Made by a program: the position numbers and the translations under genes. A stretch of 13,917 nucleotides of DNA from Xanthobacteraceae bacterium (GTDB taxonomy: Bacteria; Pseudomonadota; Alphaproteobacteria; Rhizobiales; Xanthobacteraceae): positions 1 through 13,917 of the forward strand of contig JASHVC010000758.1 in NCBI GenBank assembly GCA_030039655.1. Reading direction: 5' to 3'. Shown piece by piece: positions 7,050 through 13,533 of this stretch. The notes beneath the pieces were generated by a model. It saw only the letters and a list, made by a program, of their open reading frames with translations, was not told the origin of the DNA and ran no database searches. The number at the start of each line of letters is the position of its first letter. Position 1 is the stretch's first letter.

Positions 7050-8084
7050 ATGCGATCGGAAGTCAAATCCTCTCCCGGACTTACTCGTCGGGCAACGATG
7101 GCTGGTGCCTTCGCAATGGGCTCGGCCGTCTATGCACCCAAAGTCTTCGGCCAAGGCGCGAAGGCGCTGGTCCTGTCCGAGCCCGTGCACAATTTGGGTT
7201 ACGCGCCGGTCTACTTTGCGATCGACCAGGGATACTTCAAGAGCCGGGGTCTCGACGTTTCGTTGGTGGTCGCCACCAACGGTGCCCATGTGACCGCGCT
7301 GGTCAGCGGCCAAGTATGGGGGAACATCGGCGGGCCGGAATCCGACGCGATGGCCAATGTCGGCAAAGCGGACCCGCTGAAGACAATCTGTAATCTGGTC
7401 AATCGCGCGAACGTGTACGTCGTTGCCCGCAAGGGCACCGGGCCAAGGTCGAGCTCGGATGCGGATATCGCTGCCTTTCTCAAAGGCAAGAGGTTCGCGC
7501 TCAGCCGCTACGGCGGCACGCCAGACTTGCTCGGACGTTGGCTTACGATCAAGGTCGGTCTCGACCCAAAGACGGACATCGACGCGGTAAACCAGGCGGA
7601 CAACGCGGCCGTCGTCGCGATGATGAAGAATGGTGCTGTCGACGTCGGAGTTACGCAGGAACCGTACATCACGGCCGGCATCGAACAGGGCCTATGGGAT
7701 CAGCCGTTCTACGGGTTTCCGTCATTAGGCGACTATCCGTACTCGGTGGTCAGCGTTCGCCAATCCACCATCAACAGCGAACCACAAGTCGTCCAGGCGT
7801 TCGTTGATGCGGTGATACAAGCGCTCGGCGTCGTGGCGAAGGACCGCACCGCGGTCGAGGCAATGACACACAAAGAATTCCCCACGCTGCCCCCGGACGG
7901 CGTCAAGGCCACGCTCGACCGTATCTACGCCGACAACATCTGGAGCACCGATGGCATGGTCTCGGAGAAAGGCTACAAGCTCGACATGGATGTCGTTGCA
8001 AAGACGGGCGCCTTTACCAAGCCAGTGCCTTACGCCGACGTCGTCGACATGCAGTTTGTCCGCAAAGCACTGCAGAAGACTTAG
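7050..8084 (+). CDS. ABC transporter substrate-binding protein, NMT1/TauA-like, Tat-type signal
   Basis: This is a 344-residue periplasmic solute receptor of the NMT1/SsuA/TauA group. Residues 1-35 form a signal peptide with a twin-arginine core (T12-R13-R14) and a hydrophobic stretch AGAFAMGSAVYAP, with likely cleavage around VFGQ-GA. The mature start (SEPVHNLGYAPVYFAIDQGYFKS region, 43-65) is the usual first lobe of these receptors, with GYAPVYFAID contacting the ligand side. The ATG at 7050 is preferred because AGAAGGGG lies just upstream and the signal peptide begins there; an in-frame ATG at 6903 would add 49 residues without family character. It diverges from the ATPase/permease genes and is probably their receptor. 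The ligand class of this family is wide (sulfonates, nitrate, pyrimidine precursors, aromatics), so the ligand is not named. Confidence 0.93.
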   Translation: MRSEVKSSPGLTRRATMAGAFAMGSAVYAPKVFGQGAKALVLSEPVHNLGYAPVYFAIDQGYFKSRGLDVSLVVATNGAHVTALVSGQVWGNIGGPESDAMANVGKADPLKTICNLVNRANVYVVARKGTGPRSSSDADIAAFLKGKRFALSRYGGTPDLLGRWLTIKVGLDPKTDIDAVNQADNAAVVAMMKNGAVDVGVTQEPYITAGIEQGLWDQPFYGFPSLGDYPYSVVSVRQSTINSEPQVVQAFVDAVIQALGVVAKDRTAVEAMTHKEFPTLPPDGVKATLDRIYADNIWSTDGMVSEKGYKLDMDVVAKTGAFTKPVPYADVVDMQFVRKALQKT

Positions 8085-8317
8085 CTTAGCGGCGGCGCTG
8101 GCCTTTGGTCTTTGAACGTAGATCGGCGCTGGTCAACAGGTTCGAGCGGATTTTGCGGCGCCAACTGACAGTGGGCCAGTGGCGCCCGCATTGATGCGAA
8201 CGGCCGTACCGTGCAATACTGATCGATATCCGGATCGGCACCCGGTTTGCGGAACCGCGCATCGCTTGACGGACTATCGCGCGCTTGATTTTGGTTGATG
8301 AAAAGGGAGATCTGCCC
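8085..8317. other. 233 bp spacer between binding-protein and cupin genes
   Basis: No convincing coding frame is present on either strand. The left half contains a GC-rich hairpin (8157-8186). The right end has AAGGGAG about 8 nt before the cupin ATG. The region could hold a separate promoter for the cupin and amidohydrolase genes, but no clear hexamers were found. Confidence 0.4.
8157..8186 (+). terminator. Hairpin downstream of the binding-protein gene (attenuator or mRNA-stabilising stem)
   Basis: GGCGCCA at 8157-8163 pairs with TGGCGCC at 8180-8186. After one bulged A, CTG pairs with CAG, leaving a 9-nt loop. There is no T run after it, so it is not a standard intrinsic terminator. It lies 73 bp after the receptor stop. 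Stems after receptor genes often let the receptor be made in excess over downstream genes; that role here is an inference. Confidence 0.35.
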
Positions 8318-8851
8318 ATGCACGACGTGACAGCAATCGATCGCCAGCCGAATGTCGCGATCGACCAAGCTGTTCTTTTTTCGATGCGCAATCTGCCGCT
8401 GCTCGAACAGGGGACGACCTACGATCCGCTGGCGACCGCCGAGAACCTCTGGGTCAACATCAAGGTCTACGCCAGCGGCGGCGAGAACGCGTTGCACTCC
8501 CATGGCGGGGAGGATCACGCGTTCATTGTGCTGCAAGGCAAGGCGACCTTCACCTTCGGCGACGGTCGCACGTCAGTCGTCGGCAAGTACGAAGGCGTGA
8601 TGATCCCGAAGAACGCGCTTTACAAGTTCGAGGCCGACCAAAGCGAAAATCTCGTTTTGCTGCGCATGGGCGGCGGCGCCAGAAAAGATGCCAGTGGCCT
8701 AAACGACTTGTCGCCCTTCGGCACGCCTAAGGATATTCTGCGGCAGACGTCGTTCGCCGACGGAGCCGCCAAGCAGGGCGACGCCGCGAAGAATGGCGAG
8801 ACGGCAAAGAAGCGCATTTACGCCAAGGGAAAATACTTCGCACCGGATTGA
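8318..8851 (+). CDS. Single-domain cupin protein with a C-terminal Ala/Lys-rich tail
   Basis: This is a 177-residue small beta-barrel protein. Cupin motif 1 is H60-S-H62 with H67 six residues before the conserved glycine (DHAFIVLQG), giving three candidate metal ligands; the usual glutamate position is taken by H67, a common variant. In motif 2 (VMIPKNALYKF, 94-104) the expected fourth ligand histidine is Y102. Such proteins serve as dioxygenases, isomerases or small-ligand sensors. Residues about 141-177 are rich in Ala and Lys (AAKQGDAAKNGETAKK) and look disordered. The ATG at 8318 is chosen because AAGGGAG lies about 8 nt upstream; a TTG at 8285 has no such site. No signal peptide is seen. 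Its neighbour is the amidohydrolase, with which it probably shares a transcript. A role in ring-product processing is inferred from context only. Confidence 0.88.
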   Translation: MHDVTAIDRQPNVAIDQAVLFSMRNLPLLEQGTTYDPLATAENLWVNIKVYASGGENALHSHGGEDHAFIVLQGKATFTFGDGRTSVVGKYEGVMIPKNALYKFEADQSENLVLLRMGGGARKDASGLNDLSPFGTPKDILRQTSFADGAAKQGDAAKNGETAKKRIYAKGKYFAPD

Positions 8852-8910
8852 TTATCGTTGATGCGCCCTGGCGTTGCACCCAAACAGCCTTGAGACTTCA
8901 GGAGAAGATG

Positions 8911-10014
8911 ATGCCCGCATTACCCGTCGACGCCTCGAAGTTCGCCGGCATGTCGGAAGAGCAGGCCCGAACCTTTCCACGCCGCACCGTGGTCGGCGTG
9001 GAACTATCGGACAAGCAGCTCGCCTCCATGCCGAAGATGATCTCCACCGACGCCCACGTCATGGAGCCAGACGCACTGTGGCAGGAGCTGACGCCGCGGC
9101 TGCGCGATCAGCTTCCGAAGGTGCCCTTCCGCAACTCGCCGCCCGGCGCGAGCGATCCGCACTTGCGCCTGCGCGACCAGGACACGGACGGCGTCGCTGC
9201 TGAGATCCTGTTTCCGAATTACGGCATGGCGCTGTTTGGCATCGACGACGTCGAGACGCAGCAGGAATCTTTCAAGCTCTATAACGACTGGATGCGCGAT
9301 TTCTGCTCCGCCGATCCTAAACGGCTATACGGCGCGCCGCTTGTCTCCGTGTACGACATCAAGGCCGGCATCAAGGAAATGCAGCGCGGCCATGACATGG
9401 GCCTAAAGGGGGCGATGGTCTGGCAGGTGCCTGATCCGCGTCTCCCGTTCACCTCCGAGCATTATGAGCCGCTGTGGGCGGCCTGTGCGGAGGCGGGCGC
9501 GCCCGTGATCTGCCACATTCTCACCGGCCACTCCTACATAAAGACTGGACAGAAGGGTGGAGTTCAGGGCCTGAAGGATGCGACCAACGCGAAGACCAAC
9601 GATTCCGCGAACACGCTATTCGATTTCATCTTCTCCGGTGCGTTCGATCGCTATCCCAAGCTGCGCCTGCTGATGGCCGAAAGCGAGATCGGCTGGCTAC
9701 CGTTCCTGCTGCAGCAATGGGATTACTATTTCGAGCGGTTCCGCCGTGATCGCGAGCTGCCGATCAAGCGCAAGCCAAGTGAAATTTTCAACGAGCACGT
9801 CTACGGCACGTTCCTTGAGGATTACGTGGGCACGCGCTTCTTCCCGTGGTGGGGCGAGAAGAACTGCATGTGGTCCAACGACTATCCGCACTTCAACATG
9901 ACCTTCCCGCATTCGCGACAAGTTGTGGAGTATCATCTGAGCGGCCTATCGGACGAAAAGCGGCAGCGGCTGACGCGCGACAACGCCATCGAACTTTTCG
10001 GCCTCCAGCTCTGA
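8911..10014 (+). CDS. Metal-dependent amidohydrolase (amidohydrolase_2 / ACMSD-like decarboxylase-hydrolase family)
   Basis: This is a 367-residue TIM-barrel hydrolase or decarboxylase of the family containing ACMSD, gamma-resorcylate decarboxylase and related enzymes of aromatic acid metabolism. Visible elements are D47-A-H49 in STDAHVMEPDALW at the end of strand 1, H202 in VICHILTGHSY, E257 in LLMAESEIGWLP and D324 in WSNDYPHFNMTFP near the C-terminus. The first metal-ligand pair is D-x-H rather than the classic H-x-H, as in the DxHxxEP branch. The ATG at 8911 is preferred because AGGAG lies 6 nt upstream; the ATG at 8908 is only 3 nt from it. The longer frame from a TTG at 8848 overlaps the cupin stop. 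It is cytoplasmic. It follows the cupin by 59 bp and precedes a solute-receptor gene. The likely substrate is a carboxylated or amidated ring compound, but hydrolysis versus decarboxylation cannot be decided from sequence. Confidence 0.92.
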   Translation: MPALPVDASKFAGMSEEQARTFPRRTVVGVELSDKQLASMPKMISTDAHVMEPDALWQELTPRLRDQLPKVPFRNSPPGASDPHLRLRDQDTDGVAAEILFPNYGMALFGIDDVETQQESFKLYNDWMRDFCSADPKRLYGAPLVSVYDIKAGIKEMQRGHDMGLKGAMVWQVPDPRLPFTSEHYEPLWAACAEAGAPVICHILTGHSYIKTGQKGGVQGLKDATNAKTNDSANTLFDFIFSGAFDRYPKLRLLMAESEIGWLPFLLQQWDYYFERFRRDRELPIKRKPSEIFNEHVYGTFLEDYVGTRFFPWWGEKNCMWSNDYPHFNMTFPHSRQVVEYHLSGLSDEKRQRLTRDNAIELFGLQL

Positions 10015-10095
10015 TCGCAACCGCATCAAGAAGACGAAAGAACGGCGTCCAGCCGCCGGGAGCCATTTGCCAAGGCGCGTCGCGGGGGAGGGACG

Positions 10096-11115
10096 ATGTT
10101 TAGAATTGCTTTGCTCGTCGTGACGGCGAGCGCGGTCGCCGCTGCTTCGGCCGAAGCCCAGCCATCGGTCGCGGATTTCTACCGGAACAAAAGCGTCGAC
10201 GTTTATACCGGCTTCAGCGTCGGTGGTGTCTATGACCTGAATACGCGCTTACTGTCACGTTTCATGGGCCGGTACATTCCCGGAAATCCGACGCTTGTTC
10301 CCCGCAACATGGTCGGCGCGGCCGGCGTCACGCTGGCGAACTGGCTCTATGAAGTTGCCCCGAAGGACGGGTCGACGTTCGGCACGTTCGCGCGCGGCAT
10401 CGCTTTCAACCCCTTGCTCGGTCAGTCAGCGGGACCGATCGAGGCGGCGAAGTTCAACTGGCTCGGCAGCACCAATGACGAGGTTTCTGTCTGCGTGGCG
10501 CGCAGCGAAAGCGGAATCACAAAATTTGAACAGGTCTTTGACCGGGAGCTCGTCGTCGGTTCGACCGGCAGCAGCGGCGACGACGATCAATTTCCAAAAA
10601 TTATGAATGGCGTTCTTGGAACGAAGTTCCGTACTGTCCGGGGCTTTCCCGGCGGCAATGAGATCAAGCTGGCGATGGAGCGCGGCGAGGTCAACGGGCG
10701 TTGTGGCTGGTCGTGGTCGAGCGTGAAGGCCACCGAGGCCGAATGGCTAAGAGACAAGAAGATATCAATTCTCGTTCAGCTTTCACTCCGGAAACACCCG
10801 GATCTGCCCAATGTACCGCTGGTTATGGACTACGCGAAAACCGACGAAGGCCGCCAGATTTTCAGGGTCGCTCTGGCGCGGCAGGTGCTGGCGTGGCCGT
10901 TCGTCGCGCCGCCCGGCGTCCCGGTCGAACGGGTGGCTGCACTCCGCAAAGCATTCGATCAAACCTTGCAGGACAGGGAATTTCTAGCAGAGGCCGAGAA
11001 ACTTAATCTCGAAATCACTCCCGTGTCGGGCGAGCGCATTCAATCGCTAATCGAGGATGTCTACCGGACGACCAGCCCCGAGCTCAGCGCAAAAATCGGC
11101 GCGATGCTGAAATAG
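10096..11115 (+). CDS. Bug/TctC-type periplasmic solute-binding protein (tripartite tricarboxylate transporter receptor family)
   Basis: This is a 339-residue periplasmic receptor of the tripartite tricarboxylate transporter family. A Sec-type signal peptide covers about residues 1-22 (hydrophobic core LLVVTASAVAAAS, cleavage near AEAQ). The mature protein begins with FYRNKSVDVYTGFSVGG, the usual first strand and loop that cradles the ligand carboxylate, and later has NMVGAAGVTLANWLY near 72-86, a family-typical stretch. GGGAGGG a few nt upstream supports the ATG. It follows the amidohydrolase by 81 bp, in the same direction. TctA and TctB membrane genes are not seen in the window; orphan receptors of this family are common and may use membrane components elsewhere. 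The ligand is probably a carboxylate or small aromatic acid, but not identified. Confidence 0.88.
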   Translation: MFRIALLVVTASAVAAASAEAQPSVADFYRNKSVDVYTGFSVGGVYDLNTRLLSRFMGRYIPGNPTLVPRNMVGAAGVTLANWLYEVAPKDGSTFGTFARGIAFNPLLGQSAGPIEAAKFNWLGSTNDEVSVCVARSESGITKFEQVFDRELVVGSTGSSGDDDQFPKIMNGVLGTKFRTVRGFPGGNEIKLAMERGEVNGRCGWSWSSVKATEAEWLRDKKISILVQLSLRKHPDLPNVPLVMDYAKTDEGRQIFRVALARQVLAWPFVAPPGVPVERVAALRKAFDQTLQDREFLAEAEKLNLEITPVSGERIQSLIEDVYRTTSPELSAKIGAMLK

Positions 11116-11294
11116 GCCAATCCGTGCTTTATTTGCAGCGATGTGGGAGAGGCCGCAATGGTTCAATTGAACTGAGCGTGTTTGTTACGCCGCTGCACGT
11201 CTGCGGCGAACCGCCGCCGTGCCGCCGAGAAGTGTGCTCTGGCCAAGGCCGAATTTTACCACACGGCACGTTGTGCATTACAGCAGTTTGGCTC
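11116..11294. other. Convergent intergenic region, little recognisable content
   Basis: This lies between the Bug-type receptor gene (plus) and the minus-strand small ORF. It holds a perfect 12-bp palindrome GTTCAATTGAAC at 11161-11172 and a weak 6-bp stem CGCCGC/GCGGCG at 11188-11208 with a 9-nt loop. Neither is followed by a T run, so no intrinsic terminator is evident. Open frames here do not look coding. Confidence 0.4.
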
Positions 11295-11453
11295 TCATGA
11301 TTTCCGACAAGGGCCAATCGTGAAATTTTGGCGGGCGTTCTGCGTATCCGATGTTCTATCGATCGCGTCGAGAATTGCGACCGCAAGAATTTCGCGCTCG
11401 GGACCAATCTTCGCGATGCCGGCCTCATGAATCGCTTTCAGCTTGTCATCCAT
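11295..11453 (-). CDS. Small 52-residue ORF overlapping the end of the PotD-like gene; possibly a gene remnant
   Basis: An ATG at 11451-11453, in a different frame from the PotD-like gene and overlapping its last codons, opens a frame that stops at TGA 11295-11297. The first ~33 residues (MDDKLKAIHEAGIAKIG, then PEREILAVAILDAIDR) look like a real protein. They show balanced acidic and basic residues, a helix-like pattern and GC-rich third positions consistent with the neighbours. After about residue 33 the composition changes (TSDTQNARQNFTIGPCRKS), which may mean the reading frame has run off a truncated gene. I do not recognise a family. Its overlap with the upstream gene suggests translational coupling. 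Alternatives are chance coding or a decayed start of a longer gene. Confidence 0.45.
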   Translation of the reverse strand: MDDKLKAIHEAGIAKIGPEREILAVAILDAIDRTSDTQNARQNFTIGPCRKS

Positions 11454-12490
11454 TGTATCCAGCGCTCACGGATTTTGGCCAGTCTCGGAGCGAGCCAAAC
11501 GGTATCGTGCTGGAACATGACTTTCTCGTTGTCGGGCCAAGCCGGCGTGAGTCGCAACCGAGCCTCAGGAACGAGCGCGCGCGCTGCCGGGTTGGCAGGA
11601 CCGTAGGGCAGCAGCATCGCGAAATCCGCTTGCGGCTTTGCCTGCGCCACGAAGCCGGCAAATTGCCATGCAGCCTTTGCATTGGGATCGCCCTTGGGCA
11701 CGACAAGATTCGACCAGTATAGTTCGGCGCCGTTCCACACGAGTTCGAGCGGGACTTTGTCTTCGATAAGGTCGATGGCGCGCGCATTCCACATAGCAAT
11801 CATGCTGACTTCAGCGTCGCGTATGAGCTGTTGCGATTGCGCGCCATCGCGCCACCAGACTTTGATATGCGGCTTGATCTCGTCCATCTTGTGGAAGGCG
11901 CGATCGATTTCCATTGGATAGAGCTTGTCGGTGGGGACGCCGTCGGCGAGCAGCGCGAAGGCGAGACAAGTAAACGAGCGATCGAACAGGCAACGCGGAC
12001 CGGGAAATTTCTTTACGTCCCAGAAATCGGCCCAGTTTTGTGGGCCACCGTTGGGGAATTTGTCTTTACGATAAACGATGTTCGTGCCCAGCGAATAGCT
12101 GACAATGCCAAACTCGTGCACCAGGTTCGCCGGCAGCTGGTCCGCTCGGGCGGCCTCCCTGTCGACCTGTTCCAGCAAGCCTTCGTGCACCGCTTGGGCA
12201 AATTCGCTGTCACCAAGATTGACTTGATCGTATTCGTAATTGCGGCTTTGCACCTCTGCCTTGAGTTTGGCGAACAGAACGCCCGGCACGGTCTTTATTT
12301 CGATGCCGGTCTGCGCCGTGAACGGATCGAAGAAAGCTTTCTTCCACGACGTCTCCCAGACACCGCCATAGGAATTGACGTAGACCGTCTTCGCCTGGGC
12401 TGACGCCGTTCGGATCACTGCCGGCGCGCCGAGAGCGGACGCAGCCCCAAGCAAGAGGCGGCGGCGGGAAATGGTCATCGGCTTGGCCAC
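11438..12490 (-). CDS. ABC transporter substrate-binding protein, PotD-like (spermidine/putrescine class), Tat-type signal
   Basis: This is a 350-residue periplasmic receptor of the extracellular solute-binding family with PotD. The N-terminus has a twin-arginine-like signal (S8-R9-R10-R11-L-L-L-G, hydrophobic AASALGAPAV) with cleavage near TASAQ. The mature protein begins with VYVNSYGGVWETSW, the common first strand of these receptors. Then NLGDSEFAQAVHEGLLEQVD gives the usual metal-independent lobe pattern, and later NAGAL-type hinge motifs are replaced by SMIAMWNARAIDL near 215-230. GTG at 12490 is chosen because GAGAGGA lies 5-6 nt upstream; the TTG at 12520 lacks a site and ATG at 12478 is a possible alternative. 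It is transcribed away from the PotB/PotC-type permeases across a 129 bp gap. It probably serves them, the ATPase being outside the window. The ligand is most likely a polyamine, opine or other amino compound. Confidence 0.92.
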   Translation of the reverse strand: MAKPMTISRRRLLLGAASALGAPAVIRTASAQAKTVYVNSYGGVWETSWKKAFFDPFTAQTGIEIKTVPGVLFAKLKAEVQSRNYEYDQVNLGDSEFAQAVHEGLLEQVDREAARADQLPANLVHEFGIVSYSLGTNIVYRKDKFPNGGPQNWADFWDVKKFPGPRCLFDRSFTCLAFALLADGVPTDKLYPMEIDRAFHKMDEIKPHIKVWWRDGAQSQQLIRDAEVSMIAMWNARAIDLIEDKVPLELVWNGAELYWSNLVVPKGDPNAKAAWQFAGFVAQAKPQADFAMLLPYGPANPAARALVPEARLRLTPAWPDNEKVMFQHDTVWLAPRLAKIRERWIQWMTS

Positions 12491-12619
12491 GGCTATCCTC
12501 TCAAAAGGGCAGTCAGTCAATATAGAGGAACCGGCGCGCGAGGTCCCATAGGTCGGCTATGCTACAGCACATCTGATTGTGGTACATGATTTGCGGAGGA
12601 GGCTGCAAAGAAGTGTGCA
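12491..12619. promoter_or_regulatory. Divergent intergenic region between PotD-like and PotB-like genes
   Basis: These 129 bp must contain the promoters for both genes unless the permeases are read from elsewhere. The minus-strand side has the GAGAGGA site of the binding-protein gene. A GGAGGAGG run at 12595-12602 lies about 18 bp before the GTG of the permease, farther than usual for its ribosome binding site. No clear hexamers or inverted repeats of note were found. Confidence 0.45.
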
Positions 12620-13531
12620 GTGCGGGAGGGCTCCATCGCCAATAGCGCTCAAGCCGTCGACGGCGATTTGTTGAAGCCTTCGCCTCAATCGGCATTCAGA
12701 CCTCGCCGCTCGGGCGAGGCGATAACGATCGGGCTGCTGGTCGCTCCCGTTACGCTCTATCTGCTCGTTCTCTTCATCATTCCAATCGGGTACATCCTCG
12801 TGCTGAGCGTCATCGACCCAGCGCCCTCGCTCGGTAATTATCGCCACCTGTTCACAGTTCCACTCTACGCAAATGTGATGCTGCACACTTTCGAGGTGTC
12901 GCTCATCGTTACGCTCTCGTGCCTCGCGCTCGGATACCCGCTCGCCTACGTGATGGCGCGGCGCAACGATTGGATTGCGGTTGTTTTTCTCGTTTCTGTT
13001 GGCATGAGTTTCTGGACTGGCTTTGTGGTGCGAACCTATGCCTGGTTGATAATCCTCGGCAACAAGGGTCCGCTCAGCGCGTTCTATGCCTTCGCCGGAC
13101 TGGGGCGGCCGCCGCAACTTCTCTTCACCTCATTTGGCTCGACCTTAGGCATGACCCACATCTTATTGCCCTACATGGTGCTCGCGCTTTACGGCGTCAT
13201 GCGCAAAATCGATCCTGCATATCTGCGCGCCGCCGAGAGTCTTGGCGCGAGCCCGCTTCATGCTTTTCGCCACGTCTTTCTTCCCCTCAGCCTGCCCGGG
13301 GTGGTCAATGGCAGCGTGCTGGTCTTCACCATCTGTCTTGGCTTCTACATCACGCCAATTTTGCTTGGCACACCACGGGATATGATGATTTCACAGCTCA
13401 TCAACCAGCAGATTGAGGATTTATTGGCATGGGGCTTCGCTTCGGCGATTGCCGTGACACTGCTGGCAATGACGCTAATCCTGCTTGCTATCTACAACCG
13501 CTTCGCCGGCCTCGACCGGCTGTGGGGATAG
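12620..13531 (+). CDS. ABC transporter permease, PotB-like (spermidine/putrescine class)
   Basis: This is a 303-residue inner-membrane permease. After a 33-residue hydrophilic N-terminus there are six probable membrane segments, near 35-63, 88-112, 118-145, 175-194, 228-250 and 270-294. The EAA coupling loop is at about 203-226 (RAAESLGASPLHAFRHVFLP), followed by PLSLPGV, the pattern of PotB/PotC-type permeases. The start is GTG at 12620, the first start codon after an in-frame TGA at 12587-12589; the nearby site is weak (AAGAAG) and a TTG at 12668 is an alternative. Its stop TAG overlaps the first base of a GTG of the next permease, so the two are translationally coupled. The matching receptor is divergent at 11438-12490. 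Family firm, ligand unknown. Confidence 0.92.
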   Translation: MREGSIANSAQAVDGDLLKPSPQSAFRPRRSGEAITIGLLVAPVTLYLLVLFIIPIGYILVLSVIDPAPSLGNYRHLFTVPLYANVMLHTFEVSLIVTLSCLALGYPLAYVMARRNDWIAVVFLVSVGMSFWTGFVVRTYAWLIILGNKGPLSAFYAFAGLGRPPQLLFTSFGSTLGMTHILLPYMVLALYGVMRKIDPAYLRAAESLGASPLHAFRHVFLPLSLPGVVNGSVLVFTICLGFYITPILLGTPRDMMISQLINQQIEDLLAWGFASAIAVTLLAMTLILLAIYNRFAGLDRLWG

Positions 13532-13533
13532 TG

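Noticed and set aside
8848..8910. An upstream TTG start for the amidohydrolase overlapping the cupin stop
   Set aside because: AGGAG sits right before the ATG pair at 8908/8911, and the extra residues lack family character.
11161..11172. Palindrome GTTCAATTGAAC as a terminator or operator
   Set aside because: There is no T run, the stem is only 6 bp with no loop, and it lies downstream of a gene with no obvious promoter nearby; it is noted only in the spacer entry.
11129..11430. Open frames on both strands in the 11.1-11.4 kb spacer
   Set aside because: Their composition is not protein-like and they carry no motif; only the 11295-11453 frame has a plausible coding N-terminus.
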